A stretch of 64,000 nt of DNA from Mollicutes bacterium (GCA_003554025.1 PWFC01000074.1:1-64000); one strand, 5' to 3'. Shown: positions 8,789-17,111, counted from the stretch's first letter. Numbers and translations are program-made. Notes: generated by a model from the letters alone, not told the origin.

Positions 8789-9190
8789 TCACGCTTTCTT
8801 GAGATCGTTTTTCACGTTGTCGAGCACTTTGTTGTTGAAGGCGACATGCTTTTTGTCCCCTTCGTCGGAAAGAGAGTGGGTGATTTTAAGCGCTTCGTCG
8901 ATGACGATTTCTACAGGGGTTTGCGTCTTGGACAATTCGTAGGCCGCAAGGCGCAAAATCGCGCGGTCGACATAATTCAAACGCTTCAGGGTGTAGTGGA
9001 CGAGGTTTTTGGACAAAAGATCGTCGACTTCCTGAAGCGCCGGAATAAGGCCTTCAAGGACTTCATCAACGAAGCCGTATCCTGTCTTTTCATGGGAAAA
9101 ATCGTCGTGGATGTCCATCGTGTAGAGGCGTTCGACGATTTTTATGCGTTGTTGGTGCCTTGTGAGCTTTGTATATTTTTCTTTTTCCAT
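8789..9190 (-). CDS. nusB: Transcription antitermination factor NusB
   Basis: A 133-residue all-helical protein that binds boxA RNA with NusE (S10) and supports rRNA transcription. ATG 9190 (MEKEKYTKLTRHQQR) is preferred, with GGTG upstream; in-frame GTG and ATG codons a few residues upstream are possible alternatives. The family signature near the C-terminus, with Asp-Arg-Ala-Ile-Leu-Arg-Leu followed by ELSKTQTPVEIVIDEAL, is intact. It is the first gene of the nusB-xseA-xseB-dxs-tlyA-recN operon. Confidence 0.93.
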   Translation of the reverse strand: MEKEKYTKLTRHQQRIKIVERLYTMDIHDDFSHEKTGYGFVDEVLEGLIPALQEVDDLLSKNLVHYTLKRLNYVDRAILRLAAYELSKTQTPVEIVIDEALKITHSLSDEGDKKHVAFNNKVLDNVKNDLKKA

Positions 9191-9306
9191 AGTTTTCACC
9201 ATCACTTATGTCAATAAAAGTGTATCATATATCGGCCGAAATAAAAAGGAAAAACACCGTTTTCCCTTTTCGCAAATATCCTTGCAACCGCCCCAACAAA
9301 GACCTT

Positions 9307-9810
9307 TTAGACATCAAGGCGCTTAGTGTCCAGCGTTTCATGCGTCAAAGCGTTCTTCCATGTTGCCAAAACGGCGTCGTTTTGAAACTCCAAAAGCAAA
9401 TAGGTATCGGGGTGTTCGCCCCTTCCTTGGGACAAGGACCCGGGATTGAGCACGTAACGGTCGGCGATTTTTTGGATGTGAGGAACGTGCGTATGCCCAT
9501 GCAAGGCGAGGACGCTTTCGGATTCCAACATCCTGTAATAAAGCTTGTCGTAACCCGATTTCACCCGGTAGCGGTGACCGTGCGTCAGAAGCAAATTCCT
9601 ACCCTCTACGTTCATCACATGCTCATAGGTGAAGCCGGCGTCAAAGGGGTAGTTCCCTTTGATGGCGATGATGTCGTATTTTTGCAAGAGTTTGTGCTTG
9701 AGTTCGGAATCGCCCAAACTGATGATGAAATCGGCGGTATCGTAGTGTTCGACGATATCGGTGAACCGTTGTTTATGGCCGTGGATATCGCTCATAATCA
9801 GCAACTGCAT
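9307..9810 (-). CDS. yfcE: YfcE/MJ0936-type metallophosphoesterase
   Basis: A 167-residue single-domain phosphodiesterase. The metal-binding motifs run in the expected order: SDIHGH (residues 7-12), GDSE, GNYPFD, THGH, and HGHTH near residue 104. Family members cleave phosphodiesters with Mn or Ni; the natural substrate is unknown. In Bacillus the homologue ysnB directly follows rdgB (ysnA). Here three genes separate them, but all lie on one strand and this gene follows the ABC ATPase by 2 bases. The ATG at 9810 has AGGAGG 8 bases upstream. Confidence 0.93.
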   Translation of the reverse strand: MQLLIMSDIHGHKQRFTDIVEHYDTADFIISLGDSELKHKLLQKYDIIAIKGNYPFDAGFTYEHVMNVEGRNLLLTHGHRYRVKSGYDKLYYRMLESESVLALHGHTHVPHIQKIADRYVLNPGSLSQGRGEHPDTYLLLEFQNDAVLATWKNALTHETLDTKRLDV

Positions 9811-9812
9811 GG

Positions 9813-10520
9813 TTATCCTCCTTGTTTGTTCTCCGGGACGACGTCCAACGAGATGGTTCCGTCTTTGAGTTCGATGATGCGGTCGGCTTTTTGCGCCACT
9901 TCTTGGTCGTGGGTAATGACCACAAAAGTGGTATGGTATTTTTGATTCAATTCTCTCAAAAGCGCGTAGATGTTATCCGTTGTCGCACTGTCAAGCGAAC
10001 CCGTGGGTTCATCGGCCAAGATGATTTCGGGACGGTTGATCAGCGCGCGGGCAATCGAAACCCTTTGTTGCTGACCTCCGGACATTTCGTTTGCGGGATT
10101 GTTTTTGACGTGTTCAAGTCCGGTCAAGCGGATGAGCTCTTCGGCGTACGCTTTCGCTTTTTCATCGACACGGCCGTGCGCAATTTTGTAGGGCATCAAT
10201 ATGTTTTCAAACGCCGAGAACTCCGGCAGAAGATAATGGTGCTGAAAGATAAACCCGATGGTCTTGTTGCGCAGCATCGCCAAGGCGTTTTTGCCCATGG
10301 AGTCGGTGCGTTTGCCCAGTATTTTCACCATGCCCTCGCTCGGCTGATCCAACGTGCCGACAATGTTTAAAAGCGTGCTTTTGCCGCTTCCGCTTTGTCC
10401 GATGATGGCGGTGAAGGAGCCTTTCTCAACGGAAAACGAAAGGCCATGCAACACTTCGGTCTTGACAGCCTTGCCGTACGTTTTTTTGACGTTTTCCAAT
10501 TCCAATGCGTATTCAGCCAT
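9813..10520 (-). CDS. ABC transporter ATPase, LolD/MacB type
   Basis: A 235-residue nucleotide-binding protein with Walker A GQSGSGKST near residue 40, Q-loop (FIFQHHYLLPEFSA), signature MSGGQQQR, Walker B IILADEPTG and H-loop VITHDQEVA. The region FQHHYLLPEF is typical of the LolD/MacB/FtsE-like subfamily, which powers extrusion or mechanotransmission rather than ordinary import. It overlaps the permease gene by 8 bases, so the two form one transporter. The substrate is unknown. The unusual partner is the cobalamin-binding protein two genes upstream in the same operon. Confidence 0.94.
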   Translation of the reverse strand: MAEYALELENVKKTYGKAVKTEVLHGLSFSVEKGSFTAIIGQSGSGKSTLLNIVGTLDQPSEGMVKILGKRTDSMGKNALAMLRNKTIGFIFQHHYLLPEFSAFENILMPYKIAHGRVDEKAKAYAEELIRLTGLEHVKNNPANEMSGGQQQRVSIARALINRPEIILADEPTGSLDSATTDNIYALLRELNQKYHTTFVVITHDQEVAQKADRIIELKDGTISLDVVPENKQGG

Positions 10521-11667
10521 TGCGAATCACCTCGATGACGTTCAATCTCGCGCTGCGGCGGGCGGGAATGATTGAAGCGATCAAGCTCGCACTCACCGCG
10601 ATGGTGGCGGATATGGCGATGAAAGAAGGATTGATAAACACATTCACTACGGGATCGCCGGCCGCATCCACCGCAAACACGGTGAACGAATACGCTAGAA
10701 AGAGTCCCAATAACACGCCCAATATTGCGCCCATCAAACCCAGAATGAAGCCTTGAGCCAAAAAGATCAGACTAGCCTTCCTGTCGGTGATGCCCATGGC
10801 TTTCAAAATGCCAAGCTGTTTCGACTTTTGCAATACGGTAATGGCCAAGACGCTGGCAATCCCGAGCACGACACTAACCATTACGAACACTTGAATCATG
10901 GCGCTTGATATGCTTTGCCCCTCAAGGCCGCTCAGCAAATCTTCATTGTCCGCCTGCCATTCGTTGACGCGAAGGCCGGGAAGCGCTTCTCGCATGGTTT
11001 CGGCCAAACTCGAGGAGGCGAACACATCGTTAAGCTGCATTTCGTAGGCGCTTATGCCTTCCGTGCCAAAAAACGATTGGACGCCGGATAGGGTGCCGAC
11101 CACCCATGTTTCATTGACTTGCGCCGCACCTAGGTCGAAACTTCCCACCACCGTTACGGTATAGGTTTCAAGGCGGGGCGGGCCCAAAAACACATCGATG
11201 GAATCGCCGACTTCTTTTTCCGCAATTTTTAACAACGAAACCCCCACGACGACCTCATGGTCGCCCTCAGGCAAACGGCCTTCTTTTAAGTTGCCGGAAA
11301 AATTGTAAAGCTCATCGGCGTCTTCATAATCAAACCCGCGAAGCAATATCGGTTCGTCGTTTTCCCCAAGCAACGTCGCAGGCCCTTCGACCATGCGGTT
11401 CACAACGCCTATGTCTTCATCGAAAGAGCGCAACGTTTCATACCGCTCTTCATCGTCTTCTAAAAACGTTCCCCTCTCTTCGGCGCGAACGGTGATTTGA
11501 GCGCGGTTTCCGATGGTCGAATCGATCAAATCGTTTTGCAAACCTTGAATCAAAGATCCAATGAAGACTTGCACACTGACGCCGACCGCTATGCCTACGG
11601 TAATTAGAACCGTCTGCAGCTTTGAAGCGCCCAAAAAGCGCGCGGCAATCTTTAAAGGAAGCATCAT
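10513..11667 (-). CDS. ABC transporter permease, FtsX/MacB type
   Basis: A 384-residue permease with the MacB/LolC topology: one membrane helix at about residues 18-40, a large extracytoplasmic domain (about 45-255, with no long hydrophobic run), then three C-terminal helices (about 262-290, 308-335, 350-375) including the conserved KSKQLGILKAMGI segment. One copy would dimerise with the ATPase at 9813. Its start codon overlaps the stop of the cobalamin-binding gene as ATGA, so translation is coupled. AAGGAGG precedes the ATG pair. Confidence 0.92.
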   Translation of the reverse strand: MMLPLKIAARFLGASKLQTVLITVGIAVGVSVQVFIGSLIQGLQNDLIDSTIGNRAQITVRAEERGTFLEDDEERYETLRSFDEDIGVVNRMVEGPATLLGENDEPILLRGFDYEDADELYNFSGNLKEGRLPEGDHEVVVGVSLLKIAEKEVGDSIDVFLGPPRLETYTVTVVGSFDLGAAQVNETWVVGTLSGVQSFFGTEGISAYEMQLNDVFASSSLAETMREALPGLRVNEWQADNEDLLSGLEGQSISSAMIQVFVMVSVVLGIASVLAITVLQKSKQLGILKAMGITDRKASLIFLAQGFILGLMGAILGVLLGLFLAYSFTVFAVDAAGDPVVNVFINPSFIAISATIAVSASLIASIIPARRSARLNVIEVIRNG

Positions 11668-12296
11668 AGCGCCTCCTTGTTGGCCATCGCGACGACGGAA
11701 TCGTAGCGGTCCAAAACGTAGGCCAAAGAATCCTCAAATTTATGGGCTTCTTTCTGAAAGCCTCTTCCGGCGCCGACAATGCGTACCTTGGAAAACTTAT
11801 TTTGGACATGCTCAATGATTCGGCGGGCCTCAAACAAATGGTAGGCGTTGGAAACGCTGATTACCAAAAAATCGACACGCAGCGCGCTCAATGCGTTGTC
11901 GATGGTTTGTAGCGGCGTGTTGGCGCCTAAGTATGTCGTTCGAAAGCCTTCCAATTCCAAGAAGTGGGCGCCAACGACCGCGCCCAAATCGTGGTATTCC
12001 ATCCTGGGGCATACAACGAGCGCATGCTTGGGATTGGCTGGCGTTTTCTTCTCTTTCAAGACATGCGAATACGTCATTTCAACGAGCGTACGAACGATGG
12101 AAGTCATTTGGTGTTCGATCCAAACGCAGGCGTAGTCTTCTTCTTCGCAATGGATGGCGTTGAGGATTTTGGCGAAGACATCCTCATAAAGCTCAACCAA
12201 AGGCAGCCCATCTTCAAGCGCGTCCAATACGATGCGGGCGGCTTTTTCTTTGTTGTTGTCGCGCAAAGCGGCCTCAAGCGATTTTGTCAAATCCAT
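11664..12296 (-). CDS. Free-standing cobalamin (B12)-binding domain protein
   Basis: A 210-residue protein. Residues 1-85 form a helical cap domain of the kind preceding B12-binding folds in methionine synthase and CarH/LitR. Residues 90-205 show the corrinoid Rossmann fold: E100-x-H102-x-x-G105, where His102 would be the lower axial ligand of cobalt, then TYLGANTP, an SVS segment (147-149) and a glycine turn GAGRGF (175-180). There is no DNA-binding HTH, unlike CarH, and no methyltransferase partner nearby. It is translationally coupled to the ABC permease. It may sense cobalamin or light, or carry a corrinoid for another enzyme; the sequence does not decide. Confidence 0.85.
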   Translation of the reverse strand: MDLTKSLEAALRDNNKEKAARIVLDALEDGLPLVELYEDVFAKILNAIHCEEEDYACVWIEHQMTSIVRTLVEMTYSHVLKEKKTPANPKHALVVCPRMEYHDLGAVVGAHFLELEGFRTTYLGANTPLQTIDNALSALRVDFLVISVSNAYHLFEARRIIEHVQNKFSKVRIVGAGRGFQKEAHKFEDSLAYVLDRYDSVVAMANKEAL

Positions 12297-12336
12297 ACAC
12301 GTTCCCTTTCATTAGGTGAAACATCCGAAGTTGTGA

Positions 12337-12918
12337 TCAAAGATTCCGCAAATAGGCGATCACTTTGTCCAAACAACGTTTGCGGTGCGATATGCGCTGT
12401 TTATGGTCGAACCCCAAACTCGCTAGCGTTTCCGAATGACCGACGGGAATGAAGACGGTGTCGTAGCCAAACCCTTCTCCGCCTTCGGCGGCGGTGTGGA
12501 TATACCCGGGCAAGGTACCTTCAAACGACACTTCTTTCCCGTCTTCCAGAAGCAAAACCATCACGGTGCGAAACATGGCGTGGCGATTGGTTTTGTCCGC
12601 CATCTTGTTTAAGAGAAGCTTGTTGTTGGCGTGGTCGTCGCCTTCGTCGGAAAAGCGCTTTGACTGGACTCCGGGCGCTTTTTTCAACGCTTCCACCTCT
12701 AAGCCGGAATCGTCGGCCAAAATCATCGAAGAAGTGTGCTTTCGAAGCGCCCGCGCTTTCAATCGTGCGTTTTCCAAAAACGTCGCACCGGTTTCCCTAG
12801 GCGCTTCATACTCCTCAAAATCGACGAGACTCAACACTTCAAAGCCGAGGGATTCAAGCGGCGGCGAGATTTCTTGCAACTTGTGCTCGTTTTGGCTGGC
12901 GAGGACTATTTTTTTCAT
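12337..12918 (-). CDS. rdgB: XTP/dITP diphosphatase (HAM1/RdgB)
   Basis: A 193-residue house-cleaning nucleotide pyrophosphatase that hydrolyses dITP and XTP so that they are not incorporated into DNA. The conserved motifs are present: LASQNEHKLQEI (5-16), ADDSGLEVEAL with the catalytic Asp near residue 68, GFGYDTVFIP and the C-terminal SHR. It heads the rdgB / B12-binding / ABC permease / ABC ATPase / phosphoesterase run. The ATG at 12918 follows GAGGTGAC. Confidence 0.95.
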   Translation of the reverse strand: MKKIVLASQNEHKLQEISPPLESLGFEVLSLVDFEEYEAPRETGATFLENARLKARALRKHTSSMILADDSGLEVEALKKAPGVQSKRFSDEGDDHANNKLLLNKMADKTNRHAMFRTVMVLLLEDGKEVSFEGTLPGYIHTAAEGGEGFGYDTVFIPVGHSETLASLGFDHKQRISHRKRCLDKVIAYLRNL

Positions 12919-12931
12919 ACGTCACCTCTAC

Positions 12932-12961
12932 AAAAAAAGCCTTTCGAAAAAAGGCCTTTTT
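12932..12961 (-). terminator. Terminator after the trkA-type gene
   Basis: The stem pairs GCCTTT (12939-12944) with AAAGGC (12950-12955). On the minus strand the seven-T run (12932-12938) follows the hairpin. It separates the TrkA-type gene from rdgB. Confidence 0.7.
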
Positions 12962-13619
12962 ATTTTTCGCTCCATACGGTGAATTTCTGGAGGTCGGAAT
13001 TGGCGCCGACCAAAAGAAGCTGATCGTCTTCACGGAACACGTCGTCCGGCTTGCTGATGAGGATGTCGCCGTTTCTCTTGATGGCGACGAGATTCAAGTG
13101 GAAACGGTCGCGAAGGTCCAAATTCGCCACCGTCGTGTCGACGAGTTTCGGCGTCGCCTTGACGACGACGAAACTGTGGTTCTCGCTCAAATCGTAATAT
13201 TCAAGGATGTTGTCGGAAATCACTTGATGGGCAAGGCGCCTTCCGGTAATGCGTTCGGGTTGGATGGTTTCATCCGCGCCAAGCTTTAGCACGACTTTCT
13301 CATGGTAGGCGTTTTGCACTTTGACCGTGACTTTTTTGACGCCGATTTCTTTTAGAATCAACGTGGTCAAGATGCTGTTTTTTATGTCTTTGCCGATGGC
13401 TACGATGACATGGTCGATGCTTTGGATGCCGACCTCGCGAAGCGCGGATTCGTCGGATGTGTCCAATACAACGGCATGCGTCGCCACTTTTGCCATTTTC
13501 GCGATGCGGTCTTGATTGTTGTCGATCACCAAAACCTCGTGGCCGCTTTTGATCAGTTCTTCAACAACGCTCAAACCGAAACGGCCGAGTCCGATTACCG
13601 CAAACGTTTTCTTCGCCAT
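12960..13619 (-). CDS. ktrA: TrkA/KtrA-type K+ channel regulatory protein
   Basis: A 219-residue cytoplasmic regulator with an N-terminal RCK/TrkA-N Rossmann domain. It carries GLGRFGLSV (residues 11-19), the acidic ribose-binding end of strand 2 (VIDNNQDR) and a C-terminal TrkA-C domain from about residue 135. It would bind ATP/ADP or NAD(H) and gate a KtrB/TrkH potassium channel. No channel subunit gene is adjacent, so the partner is elsewhere. The start is ATG 13619 with GGTGAT upstream. It is monocistronic between its own promoter and terminator. Length fits KtrA, not the double-length TrkA. Confidence 0.9.
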   Translation of the reverse strand: MAKKTFAVIGLGRFGLSVVEELIKSGHEVLVIDNNQDRIAKMAKVATHAVVLDTSDESALREVGIQSIDHVIVAIGKDIKNSILTTLILKEIGVKKVTVKVQNAYHEKVVLKLGADETIQPERITGRRLAHQVISDNILEYYDLSENHSFVVVKATPKLVDTTVANLDLRDRFHLNLVAIKRNGDILISKPDDVFREDDQLLLVGANSDLQKFTVWSEK

Positions 13620-13670
13620 GATGCATCACCACTTTCTCTGCGAATGGCTGAGGATTGAATTCTTGACACT

Positions 13671-13698
13671 ATAATATCACAAAGTTTGCCCTTGTCAA
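13671..13698 (-). promoter_or_regulatory. Promoter of the ktrA-type gene
   Basis: On the minus strand a perfect TTGACA (13693-13698) is followed after 16 bases by TATTAT (13671-13676). Confidence 0.6.
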
Positions 13699-13719
13699 TG
13701 AGAATGTCGCACATATGGG

Positions 13720-13748
13720 TTTTTCCCACGTGAAGCTTGTGGTATAAT
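13720..13748 (+). promoter_or_regulatory. Candidate promoter of the CPBP protease gene
   Basis: A perfect TATAAT lies at 13743-13748, with a weak -35 (TTTTTC, 13720-13725). A short inverted repeat, TGGG-TTTT-TCCCA, overlaps the -35 region and could be an operator. Confidence 0.45.
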
Positions 13749-13772
13749 GTCCTAAGATGGAGTTGATATGGT

Positions 13773-14504
13773 ATGAAAATCAAAAAAAAGCCCTTGGACA
13801 AGCAAATATTGTTGACCTACGTCATATCATTGGTCGTGGTGTACGCTTTTCAGCTCACCGTCATGGTGATTTTTCCGCGCATATTTGAAGACGAAGCGTT
13901 GATGATCACCTTTTCCTCGCTAAGCAATCTCGCCTGGTATGCGGCGGTCACCGCCATCGTCGTCCATTTGGCCTACATCTATCTTTTCAAAAACCAGTGG
14001 ACCTACTTCAAAGAAAACCCGCGCCGCTCATGGGGATTGATCGCCTTGGCAATCGGGCTGATGTTCGCGGCCAACATGCTCACCTCTAGCATCTTTCAGC
14101 TTGCCGGACATGATACGACCGCAGAAAACCAAGCGGCCCTTGAAATGCTTTTAGGGGGCGCATGGCACGATATCCTCGCGCTTGTCTTGTTTGCCGGTTT
14201 TTTTGCGCCTGTCCTTGAAGAGTTGGTTTTTAGAAGAGGGCTTTATTCGCTCTTTTTCAAAAAATACGGGAACTTGGCCGCAATCTTGCTCAACAGCCTC
14301 GTTTTCGCCTTGCTTCATTTCCTAAACGATTTGGAGTTCGTCGTTCAAGACCCCATCCGCGTGTTAAACCTTTTTCCGTATCTGTCCTTAGGCATCATTT
14401 TGTCTTTCATATATTATTATTCGGGCAAAATGATTTTCGTCGTCATCTTCGCCCATATGATTTGGAACATTTTGCAGTTGACGCTCATGTTCACGGTCCT
14501 TTAA
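13773..14504 (+). CDS. CPBP family intramembrane metalloprotease
   Basis: A 243-residue integral membrane protein with about seven hydrophobic segments. The CPBP (Rce1-like, formerly Abi/CAAX) motifs are clear: EELVFRR near residue 150, FALLHF near residue 190 and a late His in FAHMIWN near residue 230, which together form the metal/glutamate active site in the membrane. Bacterial members process peptides or anti-sigma factors, or give bacteriocin self-immunity; nothing nearby identifies a substrate. Its 3' end overlaps the convergent ankyrin gene by 4 bases and no terminator is visible between them. Confidence 0.9.
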   Translation: MKIKKKPLDKQILLTYVISLVVVYAFQLTVMVIFPRIFEDEALMITFSSLSNLAWYAAVTAIVVHLAYIYLFKNQWTYFKENPRRSWGLIALAIGLMFAANMLTSSIFQLAGHDTTAENQAALEMLLGGAWHDILALVLFAGFFAPVLEELVFRRGLYSLFFKKYGNLAAILLNSLVFALLHFLNDLEFVVQDPIRVLNLFPYLSLGIILSFIYYYSGKMIFVVIFAHMIWNILQLTLMFTVL

Positions 14505-15643
14505 TGGAAGAACTGTTTTTGAACGCTTGCATCCGACGTTTTGAGAAGCCTTTTCGCAGGTTTGTCCAAAACGTCTTTTTTCTTGTCTTTCAACAGTTCA
14601 ATCGCTTTGAGATTCTTAAACAGGATGGCGTAGAAAATGGCGCTATGCCCGAACGCATCAATGTCAAAAGCGGAAACGCCACTCTCCAAAAGCGCTTTGA
14701 TAAGATCTATATCTCCATTTAAAAGCGCGTAAAAAAGCGGCTTGTTGTAGAAGCAATCTTTCTGGTCGATGCCTCTACGCATTTTAATCAGCGCTTCGGC
14801 TTCGTCATAACGCCCTTTTCGCAGCGCTTTGTGCAAAGGAAGGGACCCGAGATTCTCGCGAATTTTTGGGCGGTTTTCGAAACGGTAAAGCTGCATGGAA
14901 ACGTCGCCGGCTTCTTGCGCGTAAGCAAACGCGTCGTTTTGGAAACGATCCTGTTCGGAAGGCGAAAGCCCGTAAAAAAGAAGGTTGTCGACCATCGCGT
15001 TGTCGCTTCGTTTCGAAGCTTCGTGCAAAGGCGAAACGCCGTAGAGGTTTTTGATGTAGGGGGTGAGCTTTTCTTCAAACAGCCTTTTTTGCATCGGCAA
15101 CGTTCCATAGGCGGCCACCGCATGGTGCAACGTGTCTCGCTGCGCGGAAAAGGCAAATGGATTGGCTCCGGCGTCAAGCAGATATTCAAACACTTCGCGT
15201 TTTTTGCTGCGGACGGCATGGAAAGCGACAGAAAGGCCCTCTTTGTCGCGGATGGACAAATCGGCGCCCGCATTCAAAAGCGTCTCGACGGTCTTCAAAT
15301 CGCCTTTTCTTGCCGCAAACATCAAAGGCGTGATGCCTTTTTTGTTGCGGGCGTCGATTGCGGCGTCTTTTTGAAGAAGCGCAGAGACCATGTCCGCTTC
15401 TCCTATGTAGGCCGCCGCATGCAAAGGCGTGTCTTTGAAATGGTTTTCTTGATTCACGCTTAAACCGCGTTCTAGCAAATACGCAAAAACGCGGTGCACT
15501 TTTTGCCGGATTGCGTAAAACAACAAATTTTGACCGCGCGTGTCGCATGCGAACAAATCGAATTGTTCCAACGCGTCGAAATCCTCGCCTAACAAAGCGT
15601 CAAGCAGATTCTCGTCTAGATACTCGTTCGGTTCCACATTCAC
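14501..15643 (-). CDS. Ankyrin-repeat protein
   Basis: A 380-residue protein made almost wholly of ankyrin repeats: about nine units of 33 residues with the TPLHAAA / NxxGxTPLMxAA pattern, such as DTPLHAAAYIGEADMV and ITPLMFAARKGDLKTV. There is no signal peptide, membrane helix or enzymatic domain, so it is probably a cytoplasmic protein-binding scaffold. The start is likely GTG 15643, directly preceded by AAGGTG; GTG 15637 is an alternative. It stands alone between convergent CPBP and the HU gene's terminator. The repeats are degenerate in DNA sequence, so this is not a recent expansion. Confidence 0.9.
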   Translation of the reverse strand: MNVEPNEYLDENLLDALLGEDFDALEQFDLFACDTRGQNLLFYAIRQKVHRVFAYLLERGLSVNQENHFKDTPLHAAAYIGEADMVSALLQKDAAIDARNKKGITPLMFAARKGDLKTVETLLNAGADLSIRDKEGLSVAFHAVRSKKREVFEYLLDAGANPFAFSAQRDTLHHAVAAYGTLPMQKRLFEEKLTPYIKNLYGVSPLHEASKRSDNAMVDNLLFYGLSPSEQDRFQNDAFAYAQEAGDVSMQLYRFENRPKIRENLGSLPLHKALRKGRYDEAEALIKMRRGIDQKDCFYNKPLFYALLNGDIDLIKALLESGVSAFDIDAFGHSAIFYAILFKNLKAIELLKDKKKDVLDKPAKRLLKTSDASVQKQFFH

Positions 15644-15676
15644 CCACCACCTTCAATAAAAAAAGTACCACATTCG

Positions 15677-15713
15677 AAAAAAAAATACCATATTTCTATG
15701 GTATTTTTTTTTT
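15677..15713. terminator. Bidirectional terminator after the HU gene
   Basis: A nine-A run, TACCATA, a TTTC loop, TATGGTA, then ten T form a near-perfect inverted repeat. On the minus strand it ends the HU transcript. Confidence 0.85.
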
Positions 15714-15724
15714 ATTGAAGCGTT

Positions 15725-15997
15725 TTAGCGGACTGCGTCTTTCAAGACTTTTCCGGCTTTGAAAGCAGGTGATTTTTGCGCAGGGATAGAAATCGAATCG
15801 CCGGTTCTCGGGTTGTGACCTACACGTGGTTTGCGTTCTCTAACTTCAAAAGTTCCAAACCCAGTCAATACAACTTTGTCGCCTTTGACCAAAGAATCTT
15901 GGATGGCGCCGAGTGTAGCGTTGAGAGCTGCTTCTGCATCTTTCTTAGTAAGACCTGATACTTCTGCAATTTTTGCAACCAATTCTGTCTTGTTCAT
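15725..15997 (-). CDS. hup: DNA-binding protein HU
   Basis: A 90-residue HU/IHF-family nucleoid protein of exactly the usual length. Signature regions are NKTELVAKIAEVSGL, DKVVLTGFGTFEV and the DNA-binding arm RKPRVGHNPRTG with the intercalating Pro. It follows gpsA's operon position as in Bacillus (der-gpsA-spoIVA-hbs), with spoIVA absent. It has its own strong promoter and terminator, as expected for an abundant protein. The SD AGGAGG is about 12 bases before the ATG, slightly long. Confidence 0.97.
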   Translation of the reverse strand: MNKTELVAKIAEVSGLTKKDAEAALNATLGAIQDSLVKGDKVVLTGFGTFEVRERKPRVGHNPRTGDSISIPAQKSPAFKAGKVLKDAVR

Positions 15998-16033
15998 CGT
16001 TCCAATTCCCTCCTCATTTGATTTACTAAGCTC

Positions 16034-16062
16034 ATTATAGCAAGTCGTTAGAGGGTTTGCAA
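16034..16062 (-). promoter_or_regulatory. Promoter of the HU gene
   Basis: On the minus strand TTGCAA (16057-16062), a 17-base spacer and a perfect TATAAT (16034-16039). Confidence 0.75.
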
Positions 16063-16108
16063 GGAAATCAAGCCCATTTTGAGAAAAAAATCAAGTTTTT
16101 TTCCCTTT

Positions 16109-17110
16109 TTAAGGCTTTCTTTCGGGTTTAGACTCGCGGGAGAGAAGTTGCGCAAAGGCTTTTCTCGGCTCCACGCGGTCAAAAACGACATCGTGGATGG
16201 CGTTGATGATGGGGGTGTCGATGTTGCGCGCTTTCGCTAGGGCGTAGGCGGCTTCGCAGGTGCGAATTCCTTCTACAACCATCGTCATGGAATCTAGCGT
16301 CTCGTGCAGATTCTTGCCGGAACCTATTTTTAAGCCGGCTTGAAAGTTTCGGGAATGCTCGCTCGTGCACGTGACAAACAAGTCTCCAATTCCGGATAGA
16401 CCCATCAAGGCGTCTTTGCTGGCGTCTAGGGCTTCATAGATTTTGCCCATTTCCACAAGGCCCCTTGTAATCAAAGCCGCTAAAGCGTTGTCGCCATGGC
16501 CTTGGCCTTTGGCGATGCCGGCGGCGAGGGCGAATATGTTTTTGAGCGCGCCGCCTAATTCGACGCCTTTCAAATCGGTACTTGAATACACGCGGAAGTA
16601 TTTTTTGTTGTGGAAGAGATTTTGCACATAACAAGCGTCTTCAAAACGTTCGGAGGCGCTTGTGATCAGCGTCGTCATTCCGCGGATGACTTCTTCGGCG
16701 TGGCTAGGTCCGCTCAAAGCCACAAACCCCTTAAAATATTCCGGCGGAACCATCTCTTGAAGAATTTCGGAATTCCGCTTGAACGTTGCGGGTTCTATGC
16801 CTTTGGCGGCGTTGATAATGAGCTTCTTGTTGTTGAGGGGGGGCAAAACGTCTTCGATGGCCTTTCTTAAAACTTTGGTCGGCACGGCAAACAGCAAAAT
16901 GTCTGCGAAAGCCATCGATTCCTTCAAATCGTCTGTCGCTTTGATTCCTTCGGGAATCGTAATGTTCAGTTGCATGCACAAATGATTTTCGTTGACGCTT
17001 TGGATGATTTTTGGGTTGACATCGTAGACAAGCACATCGTGGTTGTTGTCGCTTAATACTTTGGATAGGGCGAGTCCCCAGGACCCACCGCCGATGACGC
17101 TCACTTTCAT
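16109..17110 (-). CDS. gpsA: Glycerol-3-phosphate dehydrogenase [NAD(P)+]
   Basis: A 333-residue GpsA, usual length, reducing dihydroxyacetone phosphate to sn-glycerol 3-phosphate for phospholipids. It carries the Rossmann motif GGGSWG (7-12), the substrate loop AAKGIE, LSGPSHAEEV and the catalytic Lys region GALKNIFALAAGI. PgsA, also in this window, uses a glycerol-phosphate product downstream. It follows der by one base, and its SD GGAGGCG lies inside the der 3' end. Confidence 0.96.
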   Translation of the reverse strand: MKVSVIGGGSWGLALSKVLSDNNHDVLVYDVNPKIIQSVNENHLCMQLNITIPEGIKATDDLKESMAFADILLFAVPTKVLRKAIEDVLPPLNNKKLIINAAKGIEPATFKRNSEILQEMVPPEYFKGFVALSGPSHAEEVIRGMTTLITSASERFEDACYVQNLFHNKKYFRVYSSTDLKGVELGGALKNIFALAAGIAKGQGHGDNALAALITRGLVEMGKIYEALDASKDALMGLSGIGDLFVTCTSEHSRNFQAGLKIGSGKNLHETLDSMTMVVEGIRTCEAAYALAKARNIDTPIINAIHDVVFDRVEPRKAFAQLLSRESKPERKP

Positions 17111-17111
17111 G

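Noticed and set aside
16020-16108. Terminator between gpsA and HU
   Set aside because: T-rich sequence and a CTTGATTT direct repeat are present but no stable stem.
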